Shown here in pieces: positions 1 to 8,777 of a stretch of 64,000 nucleotides of DNA. This DNA comes from Clostridium aestuarii (GTDB taxonomy: Bacteria > Bacillota > Clostridia > Clostridiales > Clostridiaceae): assembly GCF_026735135.1 (NCBI RefSeq), contig NZ_JAPQER010000007.1, positions 1 through 64,000 of the forward strand, in the 5' to 3' direction. How positions within the stretch are numbered: the stretch's first letter is position 1; every line of letters starts with the position of its first letter. The translations under genes and the position numbers were made by a program. The notes under the pieces are model-generated. The model searched no databases and was not told the origin of the DNA. It saw only the letters and a list, made by a program, of their open reading frames with translations.

Positions 1-22
1 GTGCACAAAAGGAGGAAAGAAC

Positions 23-838
23 ATGTTCAAAATAGGAGATTTTGCAAGGTTTAATAAGGTAACAGTAAAGACATTAAGACATTATGAAAAAGTTGGACTT
101 CTCATGCCTATATATGTAGATCAGTATTCAGGATATAGGTACTATTCAGCAGGACAGATTGATAGGCTTAATAATATTATTGCATTGAAATGTATAGGTT
201 TCTCTTTAAGTGAAATAGCAATTCTAATTGAGACGAACTTATCAAAGGGAGAAATGGTTAGAATATTTAAGTTAAAAGAGGAAGAGATAATTGAGAATAT
301 AAGACTTGAAAATGAAAAACATCTAAGAATCAAATCTATAATAAATTCAATTGAGAATGGAGAGAAAAATATGGAATATAATATTGTAATAAAAGAATCA
401 GCAGCTATAAAAGCAGCATCATTAAGGGACATTATACCAGAATACAGTGCACAATGTCATTTATGGCAGGAATTAAATGAACATTTACAAAATAATAATA
501 TTAAGACAACAGGACCTTGTTTTGTAATTTACCATGATAATGGTTTTAAAGAAAGTGATGTTGATATTCAGATATGTAAGACTATATCACAGGATTTTCC
601 TGAAACTGAAAGAATAAAGAATATAGAGATTGATGCTGTAAAGGAAATGGCATGTACTATCCATAAAGGAGCTTATGAGAATTTAAGTAGTGCATATCAC
701 GCACTTTTAAAGTGGATTGAAGAAAATAATTATGAGATAGCAGGAGAAAATAGAGAATTATATATTGAAGGTGAGTGGTCAACTGACAATATTGAAGATT
801 ATATAACTGAAATTCAAGTACCTGTTAAAAGAAAATAA
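23..838 (+). CDS. MerR-family regulator with GyrI-like domain
   Basis: The 271-residue protein opens with a MerR winged-helix DNA-binding domain (about residues 1-70: KIGDFARFNKVTVKTLRHYE, then the GYRYYS segment). A dimerising helix follows (about 72-115), and then a GyrI-like/BmrR-type small-molecule-binding domain (about 118-270, ending in EIQVPVKRK). AAAGGAGG sits about 8 nt before the ATG. Regulators of this build bend a long-spacer promoter when a hydrophobic drug binds and usually switch on an exporter. No exporter lies beside it here, so the target is unknown. The assignment comes from domain pattern only. Confidence 0.9.
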   Translation: MFKIGDFARFNKVTVKTLRHYEKVGLLMPIYVDQYSGYRYYSAGQIDRLNNIIALKCIGFSLSEIAILIETNLSKGEMVRIFKLKEEEIIENIRLENEKHLRIKSIINSIENGEKNMEYNIVIKESAAIKAASLRDIIPEYSAQCHLWQELNEHLQNNNIKTTGPCFVIYHDNGFKESDVDIQICKTISQDFPETERIKNIEIDAVKEMACTIHKGAYENLSSAYHALLKWIEENNYEIAGENRELYIEGEWSTDNIEDYITEIQVPVKRK

Positions 839-861
839 AGGAATAGTCTAAGCAGCAATAG

Positions 862-942
862 TTTTGGAAGGTATTTGTAAAAGATGAAACCTATTGGAAA
901 GATAGTGATTTATATGTAAAATTTAAAGTTGAAAGGATTTAA
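862..942 (+). other. Orphan C-terminal coding fragment
   Basis: An open stretch of 26 codons beginning right after a TAG and ending in TAA reads like a protein C-terminus (FWKVFVKDETYWKDSD and onward, rich in aromatic and charged residues). It has no start codon or ribosome binding site of its own. Its last codons contain the AAAGG that serves the next gene. It may be the tail of a lost gene, but chance cannot be excluded. Confidence 0.3.
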
Positions 943-945
943 ATT

Positions 946-1593
946 ATGAATAGACCTATTTTATTTGAAGGTGTTGATGTTGCTGTACCATTAACTTTTG
1001 CTCAATGTAAAACATTAAAAGATGTAGGATACAGATTTGTTTGTAGATACTATACTGATTATTCAGACCCAAAACAGATGTGGAAATTAATTTCAAAAGA
1101 CGAGGCAATAATGATCTCAAAAGCTGGTTTAGATATAATTGCTATATATGAATTAGGAGGAAGAGGTAATAAAACTTACTCTAAAGAAACAGGAAAAAAA
1201 GATTGTATTAATGCAATTAGGTGTGCAGAAAAAATAGGTCAACCTAGCAATACTACAATATACTTTGCTGTTGATTCAGGAGTAAAATTAAATTATGGAA
1301 TAGAATGTATAAGTAATTATTTTGAGGGAATAAATGAACAAATGAAACTTTACAAAAACACAAGTGATAATGAAGGCTGGAATTTAGGAATCTACGGAAG
1401 TTATTATGTTATTGAATATATGCACAATCGATGTGGAATCGTAAATTATTGGCAAACAGCAGCTTGGAGTGAAACAAAAATATCTGATAAAGCTGACTTC
1501 ATGCAATATATACTTAACATTTCTGCTCATGGTATCTACGCTATAGACATGAATATATCGTATACTCCTATTTTAGGTCAATTTAGAATTTAA
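946..1593 (+). CDS. DUF1906 (glycoside-hydrolase-like) domain protein
   Basis: The 215-residue protein matches the DUF1906/Rv2525c-like fold, a TIM-barrel related to lysozyme-like glycoside hydrolases. Visible signs are the opening FEGVDVAVPLT, the CRYYTDYSD strand, IIAIYELGG, TIYFAVDSG with the acidic residue at a strand end, and LGIYGSYYVIEY. There is no signal peptide. The start is supported by AAAGG at a good distance. In clostridia such proteins are linked to cell-wall or spore-wall cleavage, but activity for this family is not settled. It stands alone and ends in a strong terminator. Confidence 0.75.
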   Translation: MNRPILFEGVDVAVPLTFAQCKTLKDVGYRFVCRYYTDYSDPKQMWKLISKDEAIMISKAGLDIIAIYELGGRGNKTYSKETGKKDCINAIRCAEKIGQPSNTTIYFAVDSGVKLNYGIECISNYFEGINEQMKLYKNTSDNEGWNLGIYGSYYVIEYMHNRCGIVNYWQTAAWSETKISDKADFMQYILNISAHGIYAIDMNISYTPILGQFRI

Positions 1594-1621
1594 AAAACAA
1601 GAGGAATTACCTCTTGTTTTT
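1593..1621 (+). terminator. Intrinsic terminator after the DUF1906 gene
   Basis: A 12-bp perfect stem (AAAAACAAGAGG and its complement) with a 5-nt loop starts at the last base of the stop codon and ends in a T run. The opposite strand also has a T run, so it can serve the convergent CgeB-like gene. Confidence 0.85.
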
Positions 1622-1627
1622 GTTTAA

Positions 1628-2605
1628 TTATAAAATTTTTTGTATCTTTAATACCTTAAGCATATATTTAGCTCTATTTGAATATGAATGAATTCTAACT
1701 GAAATTTCTCCTTGATTACGAATCAGGTCACGTTCTTCATCATTTTTCAAATAATACTCTACTAATGCTAAAGTTTCTTTTGGTGAAGAAGAAAGTACTA
1801 AATCTTTATTAGGTTCAAATAATCGTCTGAGCTCAGGTGTATCTGAAGTGAGTAAAAATCCCTTTGAAGCAAGGATTTCATAGGTTCTTTGTGTCATTTG
1901 AGTAAGATGATTTTGAAGACCTAGAATAATCTTAGATGAACTATAAACTTTGCTTGTTTCTGTAAATGGTAATTTACCATGAATCCACTCATCAGGTATA
2001 TTTGTACCAACAAGCTCCTCCATTTCTTTCCATCCCCATCCCCAAAAATCAACTCTTATGTTTTGCTTTAAAAGTGGAGATATAAGAGTTTTGATAGATT
2101 TTATCCTATAGTGATTTGGATATAATTTAAGATTGTTTAAATAACCATTAGCAACTACGGCTATAGAATGACTATATTTAGCCTCAGGAGCTGTATAATG
2201 ATTTACATTTGGATGAAACCCAAAATCCATATGAGCTGCTTTAACACCTAATTTTTCATAATAACTAAATCTAGATGGACATATAGTAAAGATAAAATCT
2301 GGGTGCATCTTTTGTATTAAAGGTAAAGTGAAACTGAACGTATGAGTTGGGTCTTCAGTAGCCCAATATACAAGAGGTATTTTAGCTTGCTTAGCATACT
2401 TACTTATCCAAATAACTCTTCTACCAGTAGTTGCAGTAGTCCATCCCATTGTGATAATTAGCTGTGGTTTGAAAGTTTTTATAGTTTGAATAAGCTCTTT
2501 TTCTTTTAATGAACTACAAAGCATAACCTCATGTCCTAAATCACGAAAACCATTTGGAAGACCAAAAATCCACATAGGATTATCTTCCCAAAAGAGTATA
2601 CGCAT
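1628..2605 (-). CDS. CgeB-family glycosyltransferase, copy 1
   Basis: The 325-residue protein has the CgeB (spore maturation protein) layout: an N-terminal Rossmann-like half (MRILFWEDNPMWIFGLPNGF, DLGHEV, then MGWTTATTG and YWATEDP) and a C-terminal glycosyl-transferase-1-like half (VDFWGWGWK, then RTYEILASKGFLLTSDTPE and LVEYYL). It is a close paralogue of the two genes at 3241 and 4278 but faces the other way. B. subtilis CgeB belongs to the late sporulation group that modifies the spore surface. The acceptor here is unknown. It probably shares a transcript with the gene ending at 2644 (38-bp gap). Confidence 0.85.
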   Translation of the reverse strand: MRILFWEDNPMWIFGLPNGFRDLGHEVMLCSSLKEKELIQTIKTFKPQLIITMGWTTATTGRRVIWISKYAKQAKIPLVYWATEDPTHTFSFTLPLIQKMHPDFIFTICPSRFSYYEKLGVKAAHMDFGFHPNVNHYTAPEAKYSHSIAVVANGYLNNLKLYPNHYRIKSIKTLISPLLKQNIRVDFWGWGWKEMEELVGTNIPDEWIHGKLPFTETSKVYSSSKIILGLQNHLTQMTQRTYEILASKGFLLTSDTPELRRLFEPNKDLVLSSSPKETLALVEYYLKNDEERDLIRNQGEISVRIHSYSNRAKYMLKVLKIQKIL

Positions 2606-2643
2606 AATTAAACATCCTCTATTAATTAATAAAATTTTCTTTA

Positions 2644-3075
2644 TTATTCACTTATTTTAGTGGTATCTTCAACTTCTTCAGAATTATCATCCGAATAGCT
2701 GATTTTGTCTGATTCATCATTAATATATTCAAATTCTTCAGGTGCTTCATTAAGTAAAGAAACGTTCATTATAGGATTGAATATTTTAATTATTATTGTT
2801 GATCCTATTTTGAAGGGACCAATTGCAAATTCACCATTATGATCAGCTGTAACATATCCAATAGATTTTAGGTCATTAGGGTCACTATCATAATAAGTAG
2901 GTCCAGGAATAAATAACATAATTAATGCATCAGGTACCTTTTTAGGGTCATCACTGTCATCCCATACAGTTCCATGAATTGCTTTTTCATCACATTTAGG
3001 TAAAATAAAATCTAAATTTAATTGTTCATAATCTTTAGTAATTTGTATATCATATCTTGATGACTTATTATTCAA
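2644..3075 (-). CDS. Carboxypeptidase-regulatory-like (Ig-fold) protein
   Basis: The 143-residue protein has one beta-sandwich of the carboxypeptidase-regulatory-like type: HGTVWDDSD, VPDALIMLF, IGYVTADHNGEFAIGPF. An acidic, Ser-rich tail of about 35 residues follows. GGAGG precedes the ATG. There is no signal peptide. It lies directly upstream of a CgeB paralogue on the same strand. Its fold and setting suggest a spore-surface protein that the neighbouring transferases might decorate; that role is inference. Confidence 0.6.
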   Translation of the reverse strand: MNNKSSRYDIQITKDYEQLNLDFILPKCDEKAIHGTVWDDSDDPKKVPDALIMLFIPGPTYYDSDPNDLKSIGYVTADHNGEFAIGPFKIGSTIIIKIFNPIMNVSLLNEAPEEFEYINDESDKISYSDDNSEEVEDTTKISE

Positions 3076-3202
3076 TTAAAAAACCTCCTAAAATTTAAAA
3101 ATAACTAACTTTTTCGCACTTTTAGTATATTCACAGAAATGATTATATGTGTAGTAATAGAATTTTATTAAGAGATATTGTATTCAGATTGGTTTTATTC
3201 TT

Positions 3203-3211
3203 CATATAATA
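3203..3211 (+). promoter_or_regulatory. Possible sigma-E/K-type -10 before the CgeB pair
   Basis: CATATAATA fits the CATANNNTA -10 of the mother-cell sigma factors and lies 30 bp before the ATG at 3241. It would suit late-sporulation expression of CgeB-like genes. A 9-base match in AT-rich DNA is weak evidence. Confidence 0.3.
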
Positions 3212-3240
3212 TATTGAAATACAATCAAAGGAGAATATAT

Positions 3241-4239
3241 ATGCGAATACTATTTCTTGAAAGTCATCCTAGGTGGATATATGGATTACCCAATGGATTT
3301 TTAGATGCTGGACATGAAGTTAAGTTTTTGAATTCCCTAGCTAAAAAAAATATTCCAAAGATACTTTCTGAATTTAATCCGAATTTAGTAGTATCTATGG
3401 GATGGACTCCTCAAAATAATGATAAAAAATTTCAAGTCATAAGAAGATATATTAAAACGTTAAATATACCATATATTTATTGGGCTACTGAAGACCCCGG
3501 TTACACTCATATGTTTACATTACCTTTTATTCAGAGGACTCAACCAGAGTTTGTATTCACCATTTGTCATGAAAGAATAAAATATTATAAAAAATTAGGA
3601 ATAAAAGCAGGTCATTTGGATTTTGGTTATCATGAAAGTATACATTGTCCGCTTAAATGTGAAAGTATGTATAAAAGCAGCATTGCAGTTGTTGCAAATG
3701 CCTATCCTAATTTTTTAAAAAAACACCCTGACCATTTCAGATTAAAATCAATAAAAACACTTATAGAGCCTATATTAAAAGAAAAAATTCACATTGACTT
3801 TTGGGGAAATGATTGGGATAAAATGAATTCAATTTTGGAATATGATATTCCTAAAGAATGTATACGAGGATATATACCGTATACAGAAACAAATAAAGTA
3901 TATAGTTCTGCTGATATAATTATTGGTATACAAAATCAGTATAATCATCCCCAACTTTGTCAAAGAACCTATGAAGTTCTTGGTTCTGAAGGGTTTCTTC
4001 TAACATCTGATACTCCTGCTGTTAAACATTTGTTTAAACCTGGACAGGATCTTATAGTCTCTTCATCACCTGAAGATACTATAAAATTAGTACGTTATTA
4101 TTTAGAAAGACCAGAGGAACGAGATAAAATTCGAATAAATGGGAAAAAAACTGTTGCAAAACACAGCTACAAACACCGTGCAAAATATATTATTGATACT
4201 TTAAAGAAAGAAGGTATAATACCTCAAAATATTAAATAA
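3241..4239 (+). CDS. CgeB-family glycosyltransferase, copy 2
   Basis: The 332-residue protein is a paralogue of the genes at 1628 and 4278, with the same landmarks (MRILFLESHPRWIYGLPNGF, YWATEDPGYTHMF, FTICHERIKYY, IDFWGNDWDK, TYEVLGSEGFLLTSDTPAVK). The frame is open upstream to 3178, but the ATG at 3241 has AAAGGAG at the right distance and aligns with the paralogues' starts, so I use it. It is followed 38 bp later by copy 3 and probably forms an operon with it. Likely role: transfer of sugar to a spore-surface acceptor. Confidence 0.87.
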   Translation: MRILFLESHPRWIYGLPNGFLDAGHEVKFLNSLAKKNIPKILSEFNPNLVVSMGWTPQNNDKKFQVIRRYIKTLNIPYIYWATEDPGYTHMFTLPFIQRTQPEFVFTICHERIKYYKKLGIKAGHLDFGYHESIHCPLKCESMYKSSIAVVANAYPNFLKKHPDHFRLKSIKTLIEPILKEKIHIDFWGNDWDKMNSILEYDIPKECIRGYIPYTETNKVYSSADIIIGIQNQYNHPQLCQRTYEVLGSEGFLLTSDTPAVKHLFKPGQDLIVSSSPEDTIKLVRYYLERPEERDKIRINGKKTVAKHSYKHRAKYIIDTLKKEGIIPQNIK

Positions 4240-4277
4240 GTTAGTAATATAGTATAAGTTAGGAGAGTTGTAAATAA

Positions 4278-5261
4278 ATGCGTATTCTTTTTTTTCTAAG
4301 TAGTTCTATTTGGATGCATACTCTACCTGAAGGTTTTATTGATGCAGGACATGAAGTTAAAATTTCTGGACCTATAACTAGAAATAATGTTCCTAAACTT
4401 ATTTCAGAATTCAAGCCTAATTTGATTATGAGTATGGGAGTAGGACCTGATCAGACCCAACAAAGACAATTAATTATAAGAAGATATTGTAAATCTTTTA
4501 AAATACCACATGTTTATTGGTCGCTTGAAGACCCTGCTTTTACTCGAACACTTTCCATGCCTATTATACAAAGAGTTCAACCTGATTTTGTATTTAGTAT
4601 CTGTCCTAAAACAGTAGATTATTATAATAAAATGGGAATTAAAGCTGCTTATATGGATTTTGGATTTGCTCCTAAAATTCATCATTATATTGGAACACAA
4701 AATAAATATAAAAGTTCAATAGCTTTAGTTGCAAATGCGTATCCTTATGTACTCAAACACTATCCAAACCATTACAGACATCAATCTTTAAAAACACTGG
4801 TAATTCCATTATTAAAAGAAAATATAAGAATTGATATATGGGGGAAGGAATGGGAGGAGGTTCAAAAAGTTTTAGGAGGTAATATACCTAAGGAATGGAT
4901 TCATGGATATTTACCTTATAAAGATGCAAATAAGGTTTATAGTTCAGCTAATATTATAATTGGTATTCAGGATTATACTACTCAAGTTACTCAACGTACT
5001 TACGAAGTTTTAGCTTCAGAAGGTTTTCTGTTAACTGATGATACTATTGGAGTGAGAAAGTTATTTAATCCTGATAAGGATTTAGTTGTTTCATCATCTC
5101 CACAAAATACTTTAAATCTTGTGAAATATTATTTAAATAACCCTGATGAATGTAAAAGAATAGCTAAACATGGTGCTTTATCTACAGAAGGAAACAGTTA
5201 TAAAGATAGAGCTGAATATATGATTGATGTATTAAGAAAAGAAAAAATAATAAAAGTATAA
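4278..5261 (+). CDS. CgeB-family glycosyltransferase, copy 3
   Basis: The 327-residue third paralogue (MRILFFLSSSIWMHTLPEGF, YWSLEDPAFTRT, FSICPKTVDYY, TYEVLASEGFLLTDDT). AGGAG lies before the ATG. The N-terminal motif differs most from the others (SSSIWMHTLPEG where they have HPRWIYGLPNG), which could mean a different donor or acceptor. A strong terminator directly after it closes the two-gene operon. Confidence 0.87.
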   Translation: MRILFFLSSSIWMHTLPEGFIDAGHEVKISGPITRNNVPKLISEFKPNLIMSMGVGPDQTQQRQLIIRRYCKSFKIPHVYWSLEDPAFTRTLSMPIIQRVQPDFVFSICPKTVDYYNKMGIKAAYMDFGFAPKIHHYIGTQNKYKSSIALVANAYPYVLKHYPNHYRHQSLKTLVIPLLKENIRIDIWGKEWEEVQKVLGGNIPKEWIHGYLPYKDANKVYSSANIIIGIQDYTTQVTQRTYEVLASEGFLLTDDTIGVRKLFNPDKDLVVSSSPQNTLNLVKYYLNNPDECKRIAKHGALSTEGNSYKDRAEYMIDVLRKEKIIKV

Positions 5262-5265
5262 TAAT

Positions 5266-5296
5266 AAAACGCTTACTGACTTATGGTAAGCGTTTT
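5266..5296 (+). terminator. Bidirectional terminator between CgeB-3 and the deacetylase
   Basis: An 11-bp perfect stem (AAAACGCTTAC/GTAAGCGTTTT) with a 9-nt loop lies between convergent genes. T-rich flanks on both strands suit termination in both directions. Confidence 0.8.
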
Positions 5297-5299
5297 GTG

Positions 5300-5929
5300 T
5301 TAATGTTTTAATAATTCACCAACTGTTACAAACTTGAAACCAAAAGCTTTAAGGTTTCTTATGGCAATGTCTGTTGCTTCAGCAGTATGATTTCCAGAAA
5401 TATGCATAAGCACAATATCTCCGCCTTGAGCTTTTCTTAATATTCTATTAACTATAACTCTAGTAGTAGGGTGCTGCCAATCTATAGTATCTATACTCCA
5501 ATAAATACTGTATTTATATCCAGCTGCACCAACAGCTTTAAATACTTTTTTATTCCATGAGCCAAACGGTTCTCTAAATAATGGACAAGGGGTTACTCCT
5601 ATAATTTTTTTTATTGCATCTTCTCCCTTTAAGATATTTTTAACAATTTCATCATGGGAGATATTTACCATATCAGGATGGTCATAGGAATGATTTCCTA
5701 TCTCATGTCCTTCGTAAGCAATGCGTTTTGCTACTTCAGGAAATTTTTCTACCCAAATACCTGTTAAAAAAAAAGTGGCTTTTACTTTGTGTTTTTTTAA
5801 AACATCTAATATTTGATAGGTTTCATTATCTTCAAAACCAGAATCATAAGTAAATGCAATTTGTTTGTGATTTGTATTAGCGTTAATTATAAGAGTTGAG
5901 GGCTTTATATACTGTGAATCTACATTCAT
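5300..5929 (-). CDS. Polysaccharide deacetylase (NodB homology domain)
   Basis: The 209-residue protein is nearly all NodB domain. The motifs are visible: TYDSGFED (motif 1), HSYDHPDM (motif 2, metal-binding His pair), REPFGSWN (motif 3), DTIDW (motif 4), and IVLMHISG (motif 5). Motif 1 normally reads TFDDG. The second Asp, a metal ligand, is Ser here, so metal binding may be changed. There is no N-terminal signal peptide, although substrates are usually cell-wall or spore polysaccharides. Several clostridial sporulation deacetylases have such variant motifs. Confidence 0.87.
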   Translation of the reverse strand: MNVDSQYIKPSTLIINANTNHKQIAFTYDSGFEDNETYQILDVLKKHKVKATFFLTGIWVEKFPEVAKRIAYEGHEIGNHSYDHPDMVNISHDEIVKNILKGEDAIKKIIGVTPCPLFREPFGSWNKKVFKAVGAAGYKYSIYWSIDTIDWQHPTTRVIVNRILRKAQGGDIVLMHISGNHTAEATDIAIRNLKAFGFKFVTVGELLKH

Positions 5930-6128
5930 TTCATCACCTCAGTATATAATATGTGCTTTTAAATATTATGTCACTAGCAGGTAAAGATATAGTAATGAAC
6001 AGTACAATATCAATATATATATTTTGTAGTATTTTAGAATACTAAAGGAGTTTTTATGGAAGGTTATATTTTAAATGAATAGTTGTAATTTTTCGGTATT
6101 AACTTATTGATTTTAAAAGGAGAGATGA

Positions 6129-6566
6129 ATGATGAACATATTATCAGTAGCCATTATTCTATTTATTTTATTAGAAGCATCTAATGTAATTATTTTATAC
6201 TTTAAACCTGATTCTAAATTAGGAAATGGTGTTGCAGTATTTAATGCTTGGGAGACATCTAAGAAGGATACAGAAATGCACGAGTTTGTTAAATATTTGG
6301 TATATTGGGTAGCAGGAACAAAGTTAATATTTATTGCTTTATTAATAGTAATTTTACTAACGGCAAGTGAAACAACAAAGTTACTAAGTGTAATTGCCTT
6401 AATACTTTCTATAGCTTCTTTTTATTGGAGATTATTCCCTATTATTAGAGAATTAGATAAAAAAGGTCAAATTACACCTTTGGGCTATTCTAAAACACTT
6501 GGAATAATGATAGGTGGATTTATTACTATATTTTGTTTATCACTATTATTGGAATTTATATTATAA
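6129..6566 (+). CDS. Small multi-pass membrane protein, unknown function
   Basis: The 145-residue protein has four hydrophobic segments (about residues 3-22, 58-78, 82-102 and 124-144). The second segment is preceded by the polar stretch AWETSKKDTEMHEFVKYL. AAAAGGAGAG lies ahead of a double ATG; the second one (6132) is equally possible. I do not recognise a family with confidence. It ends before a hairpin terminator. Confidence 0.6.
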   Translation: MMNILSVAIILFILLEASNVIILYFKPDSKLGNGVAVFNAWETSKKDTEMHEFVKYLVYWVAGTKLIFIALLIVILLTASETTKLLSVIALILSIASFYWRLFPIIRELDKKGQITPLGYSKTLGIMIGGFITIFCLSLLLEFIL

Positions 6567-6581
6567 AATGGAAGAAATTTT

Positions 6582-6620
6582 ATAGCAAAAAGAAACTATT
6601 TATGGTTTCTTCTTTGCTAT
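6582..6620 (+). terminator. Hairpin terminator
   Basis: An imperfect stem (ATAGCAAA then AGAAAC, paired with GTTTCT and TTTGCTAT, one bulge) lies after the gene ending at 6566 and is followed by a T-rich run at 6623-6631. Confidence 0.65.
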
Positions 6621-6669
6621 CTATTTTTTTAGTACAAGCGTTTTGCGAGGAGATGTATCTTGATATATA

Positions 6670-7128
6670 TTACTTTTCATTTTTTTGTAAAATTTTAATA
6701 GTAGCTTTACCAATTTTATTCATAAGACTTAGAGGTATGTCATATCCATCTTTACAGTGTATATCAATTTTTATTAAAGAATTTTTATAAGAAAAAATCA
6801 TTTCTTTATAATTGTTAAATATTTCTTTTATATTTTTATTTTTAGCACCTGAATCTCTCCAAAAAATGAGATCATTTTCCAAAGGTTTGTTTAAATAAAT
6901 TATGTTGAAATTAACAATACAATTTGAATCATTATTAATATATGTTATGCGTTTTTGAGTGGGTTTTTCATTAGCACTAAAGTTACCTGATAAAGTCAAA
7001 AAACCTCTTTTATTAAAAGAAAGTTTTGATATATTTTGTTTTGATAAAATTATAGTATAGCTCTCAATAATTATAATAATAAGCATACTTACTAATAGAA
7101 TAGTATTTATTTTCTTTTTCATATACAA
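6670..7128 (-). CDS. Hypothetical protein with N-terminal membrane anchor
   Basis: The 152-residue protein has a Lys-rich start (MYMKKK) and one hydrophobic segment (about 7-27, ILLVSMLIIIIIESYTIIL), with a soluble domain outside containing two Cys (about residues 72 and 129). AAGGAAGGTTG precedes the start; the second Met (MKKKIN) is an alternative. I do not recognise the family. Confidence 0.6.
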   Translation of the reverse strand: MYMKKKINTILLVSMLIIIIIESYTIILSKQNISKLSFNKRGFLTLSGNFSANEKPTQKRITYINNDSNCIVNFNIIYLNKPLENDLIFWRDSGAKNKNIKEIFNNYKEMIFSYKNSLIKIDIHCKDGYDIPLSLMNKIGKATIKILQKNEK

Positions 7129-7376
7129 CCTTCCTTTTATGAATGTTTTTTCAGTGATAAAAACCCCTTTTATTTAACATTATACAGATATATTATAATA
7201 TATGTAAAATTATTCAAGTACATTTCTTCTTTTTATATTCAATTTCTGAATATAAGTCTAAGTATTTAGCGTATATCTTTAGTAATGGTAATTGTTTTTA
7301 TTTGGTTAATTAGTTTTAATATGTTAAGATTACATAAATAAAAATATAATAATTGAAAGAAGATGAAACTTAAAAA

Positions 7377-7802
7377 ATGAAAAAAGTCCTTATTATAATA
7401 CTTGTTATAGTTACAATTATTGTAGTATATAATGAATACCCTAGAAGTGGTTCATTCAATGAGTTGATATTAAGTAAATATTCAGGAGAGCAATTTAATG
7501 AAATTGAAATAACAAAAGGTGATACCCGTAAAATCTGTAAAGACATTGATAAAATTGATGAGTTTTTAGAACACCTAGGTCAATTTCAGCTTGTTGAGTA
7601 TAAAAAGACAGTACCTTGTGAAATGGATGATATTTATTGGATTAGTATTTATGGTAATAATAATATAATTGGCACTACTATAGAAAATAGGAAATTTATT
7701 TACATTTATGCAAGAGATGCTCGAAAATCAGGTAATTATAAAATTATTAATGATAGCTTAAATATAAAATACATTGAGGATTTTTATCTAGATCTGTTTT
7801 AG
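7377..7802 (+). CDS. Hypothetical protein with N-terminal membrane anchor
   Basis: The 141-residue protein starts with MKKVLIIILVIVTIIVVYNEY, a signal anchor, followed by a small soluble domain (EIEITKGDTRKICKDIDKID, then a WISIYG strand). The ribosome binding site is weak (GAAAGAAG, about 9 nt upstream). The build, a small anchored protein with an exported domain, is shared by several unknowns here (24151, 49144, 50309). No family recognised. Confidence 0.55.
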   Translation: MKKVLIIILVIVTIIVVYNEYPRSGSFNELILSKYSGEQFNEIEITKGDTRKICKDIDKIDEFLEHLGQFQLVEYKKTVPCEMDDIYWISIYGNNNIIGTTIENRKFIYIYARDARKSGNYKIINDSLNIKYIEDFYLDLF

Positions 7803-7917
7803 TATATTTACTATTTATATCTTTGACAGTTTGTGCAAAACAATTTACAGAGTTTACTTTTAATATACTTATAGTTGCAGTAACTGTAAGTAATAGTGCT
7901 ATTAACCTACTTTTCAT
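7747..7917 (-). CDS. Small secreted-type ORF, probably a truncated gene
   Basis: A 56-codon reading frame starts with a convincing signal peptide (MKSRLIALLLTVTATISIL, then NCFAQ) and has AAGGGG 8 nt before its ATG. After about 30 residues it runs antisense into the end of the gene at 7377-7802 and stops. A good start, secretion signal and tiny mature part suggest a secreted-protein gene that lost its body. Confidence 0.45.
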   Translation of the reverse strand: MKSRLIALLLTVTATISILKVNSVNCFAQTVKDINSKYTKTDLDKNPQCILYLSYH

Positions 7918-8182
7918 GATATTTTCCCCTTCTTATATGCTTTTATTAATTACTCTTTATCTCTTAGAATCTCATTAATTGAGTGAAATATATGTATTCT
8001 TGATAATTATACAAAAATTAACTTATATGTGCAATGAATTCCTATTGGAAATACAAGGATTTAGGTGTTTAATAGATTTTAGAAATGGCTTAAAACCTAT
8101 GGTTGACTCTTAACATGTGATGTATTAATGCAATAGAAAGGGCGGACAAGCTTTAATTAGAAAAATTTTAAGAGCAATAAAA

Positions 8183-8206
8183 AACACAGGTGTACAAACC
8201 TGTGTT
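8183..8206 (-). terminator. Terminator for the gene at 8212
   Basis: A 9-bp perfect stem (AACACAGGT/ACCTGTGTT) with a 6-nt loop lies just after the minus-strand stop and is followed on that strand by TTTTATTG. Confidence 0.7.
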
Positions 8207-8211
8207 GATAG

Positions 8212-8490
8212 TTACAAATCTTTCAACGCCATTAATATAATAATTAGTATAATTATTATAAATACAATTATCAGAACTATATTTTTTATTTTTTCTTCAA
8301 AGTAAAAAATATTTGTTTTATATAATAGAAAATACAACACAATAAAAAGTGCACCTAATAAACTACCTATACATTTATCTTTAAAAAAACTATATAACAT
8401 ATAAATAAGAATAATTAACAGTATGTAACTCAATATTATCACCAGCCATTTTATATAGTAATAATTATACTTATTTTTAATAATATACAT
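8212..8490 (-). CDS. Small three-helix membrane protein
   Basis: The 92-residue protein is almost wholly hydrophobic, with three likely membrane helices (about 13-33, 42-60 and 68-88). No clear GGAGG is present, and the start is not certain. No family recognised. Confidence 0.5.
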   Translation of the reverse strand: MYIIKNKYNYYYIKWLVIILSYILLIILIYMLYSFFKDKCIGSLLGALFIVLYFLLYKTNIFYFEEKIKNIVLIIVFIIIILIIILMALKDL

Positions 8491-8527
8491 ATTAATCTAC
8501 TATAAGTAAAAATTCAACCTAATTTTA

Positions 8528-8722
8528 TTATGAAACATTAAACACTTTCTCCACTTTTGTATTTTTAAGATCAATATCTTCTCCTATGAGTACTTCAATA
8601 TCTCCGTCGAAGTAGTCCGCGTTTTGCTTATCAATCTCTTCTTCACTATCACATATTTCGCTGCAATGTAAAGAGTTTTTATCTTTTTTTATTCCTTTAT
8701 TGTTAAAAAAAATTGTATTCAT
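8528..8722 (-). CDS. Hypothetical acidic 64-residue protein
   Basis: A short acidic protein (EICDSEEEIDKQ, FDGDIEVLIGEDIDL) with AGGAGGAG at ideal distance from the ATG, so it is probably translated. It lies downstream of the UviB/DUF1659/DUF2922 genes on the same strand, but a hairpin at 8744-8773 separates them. Function unknown. Confidence 0.6.
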   Translation of the reverse strand: MNTIFFNNKGIKKDKNSLHCSEICDSEEEIDKQNADYFDGDIEVLIGEDIDLKNTKVEKVFNVS

Positions 8723-8743
8723 ATTCTCCTCCTATAAACTAAG

Positions 8744-8773
8744 AATAATGCTGCATAATTGTGCAGCATTATT
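8744..8773 (-). terminator. Terminator of the DUF2922 gene
   Basis: A 12-bp perfect stem (AATAATGCTGCA/TGCAGCATTATT) with a 6-nt loop lies 4 bases after the DUF2922 stop on the minus strand. Confidence 0.7.
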
Positions 8774-8777
8774 AAAA

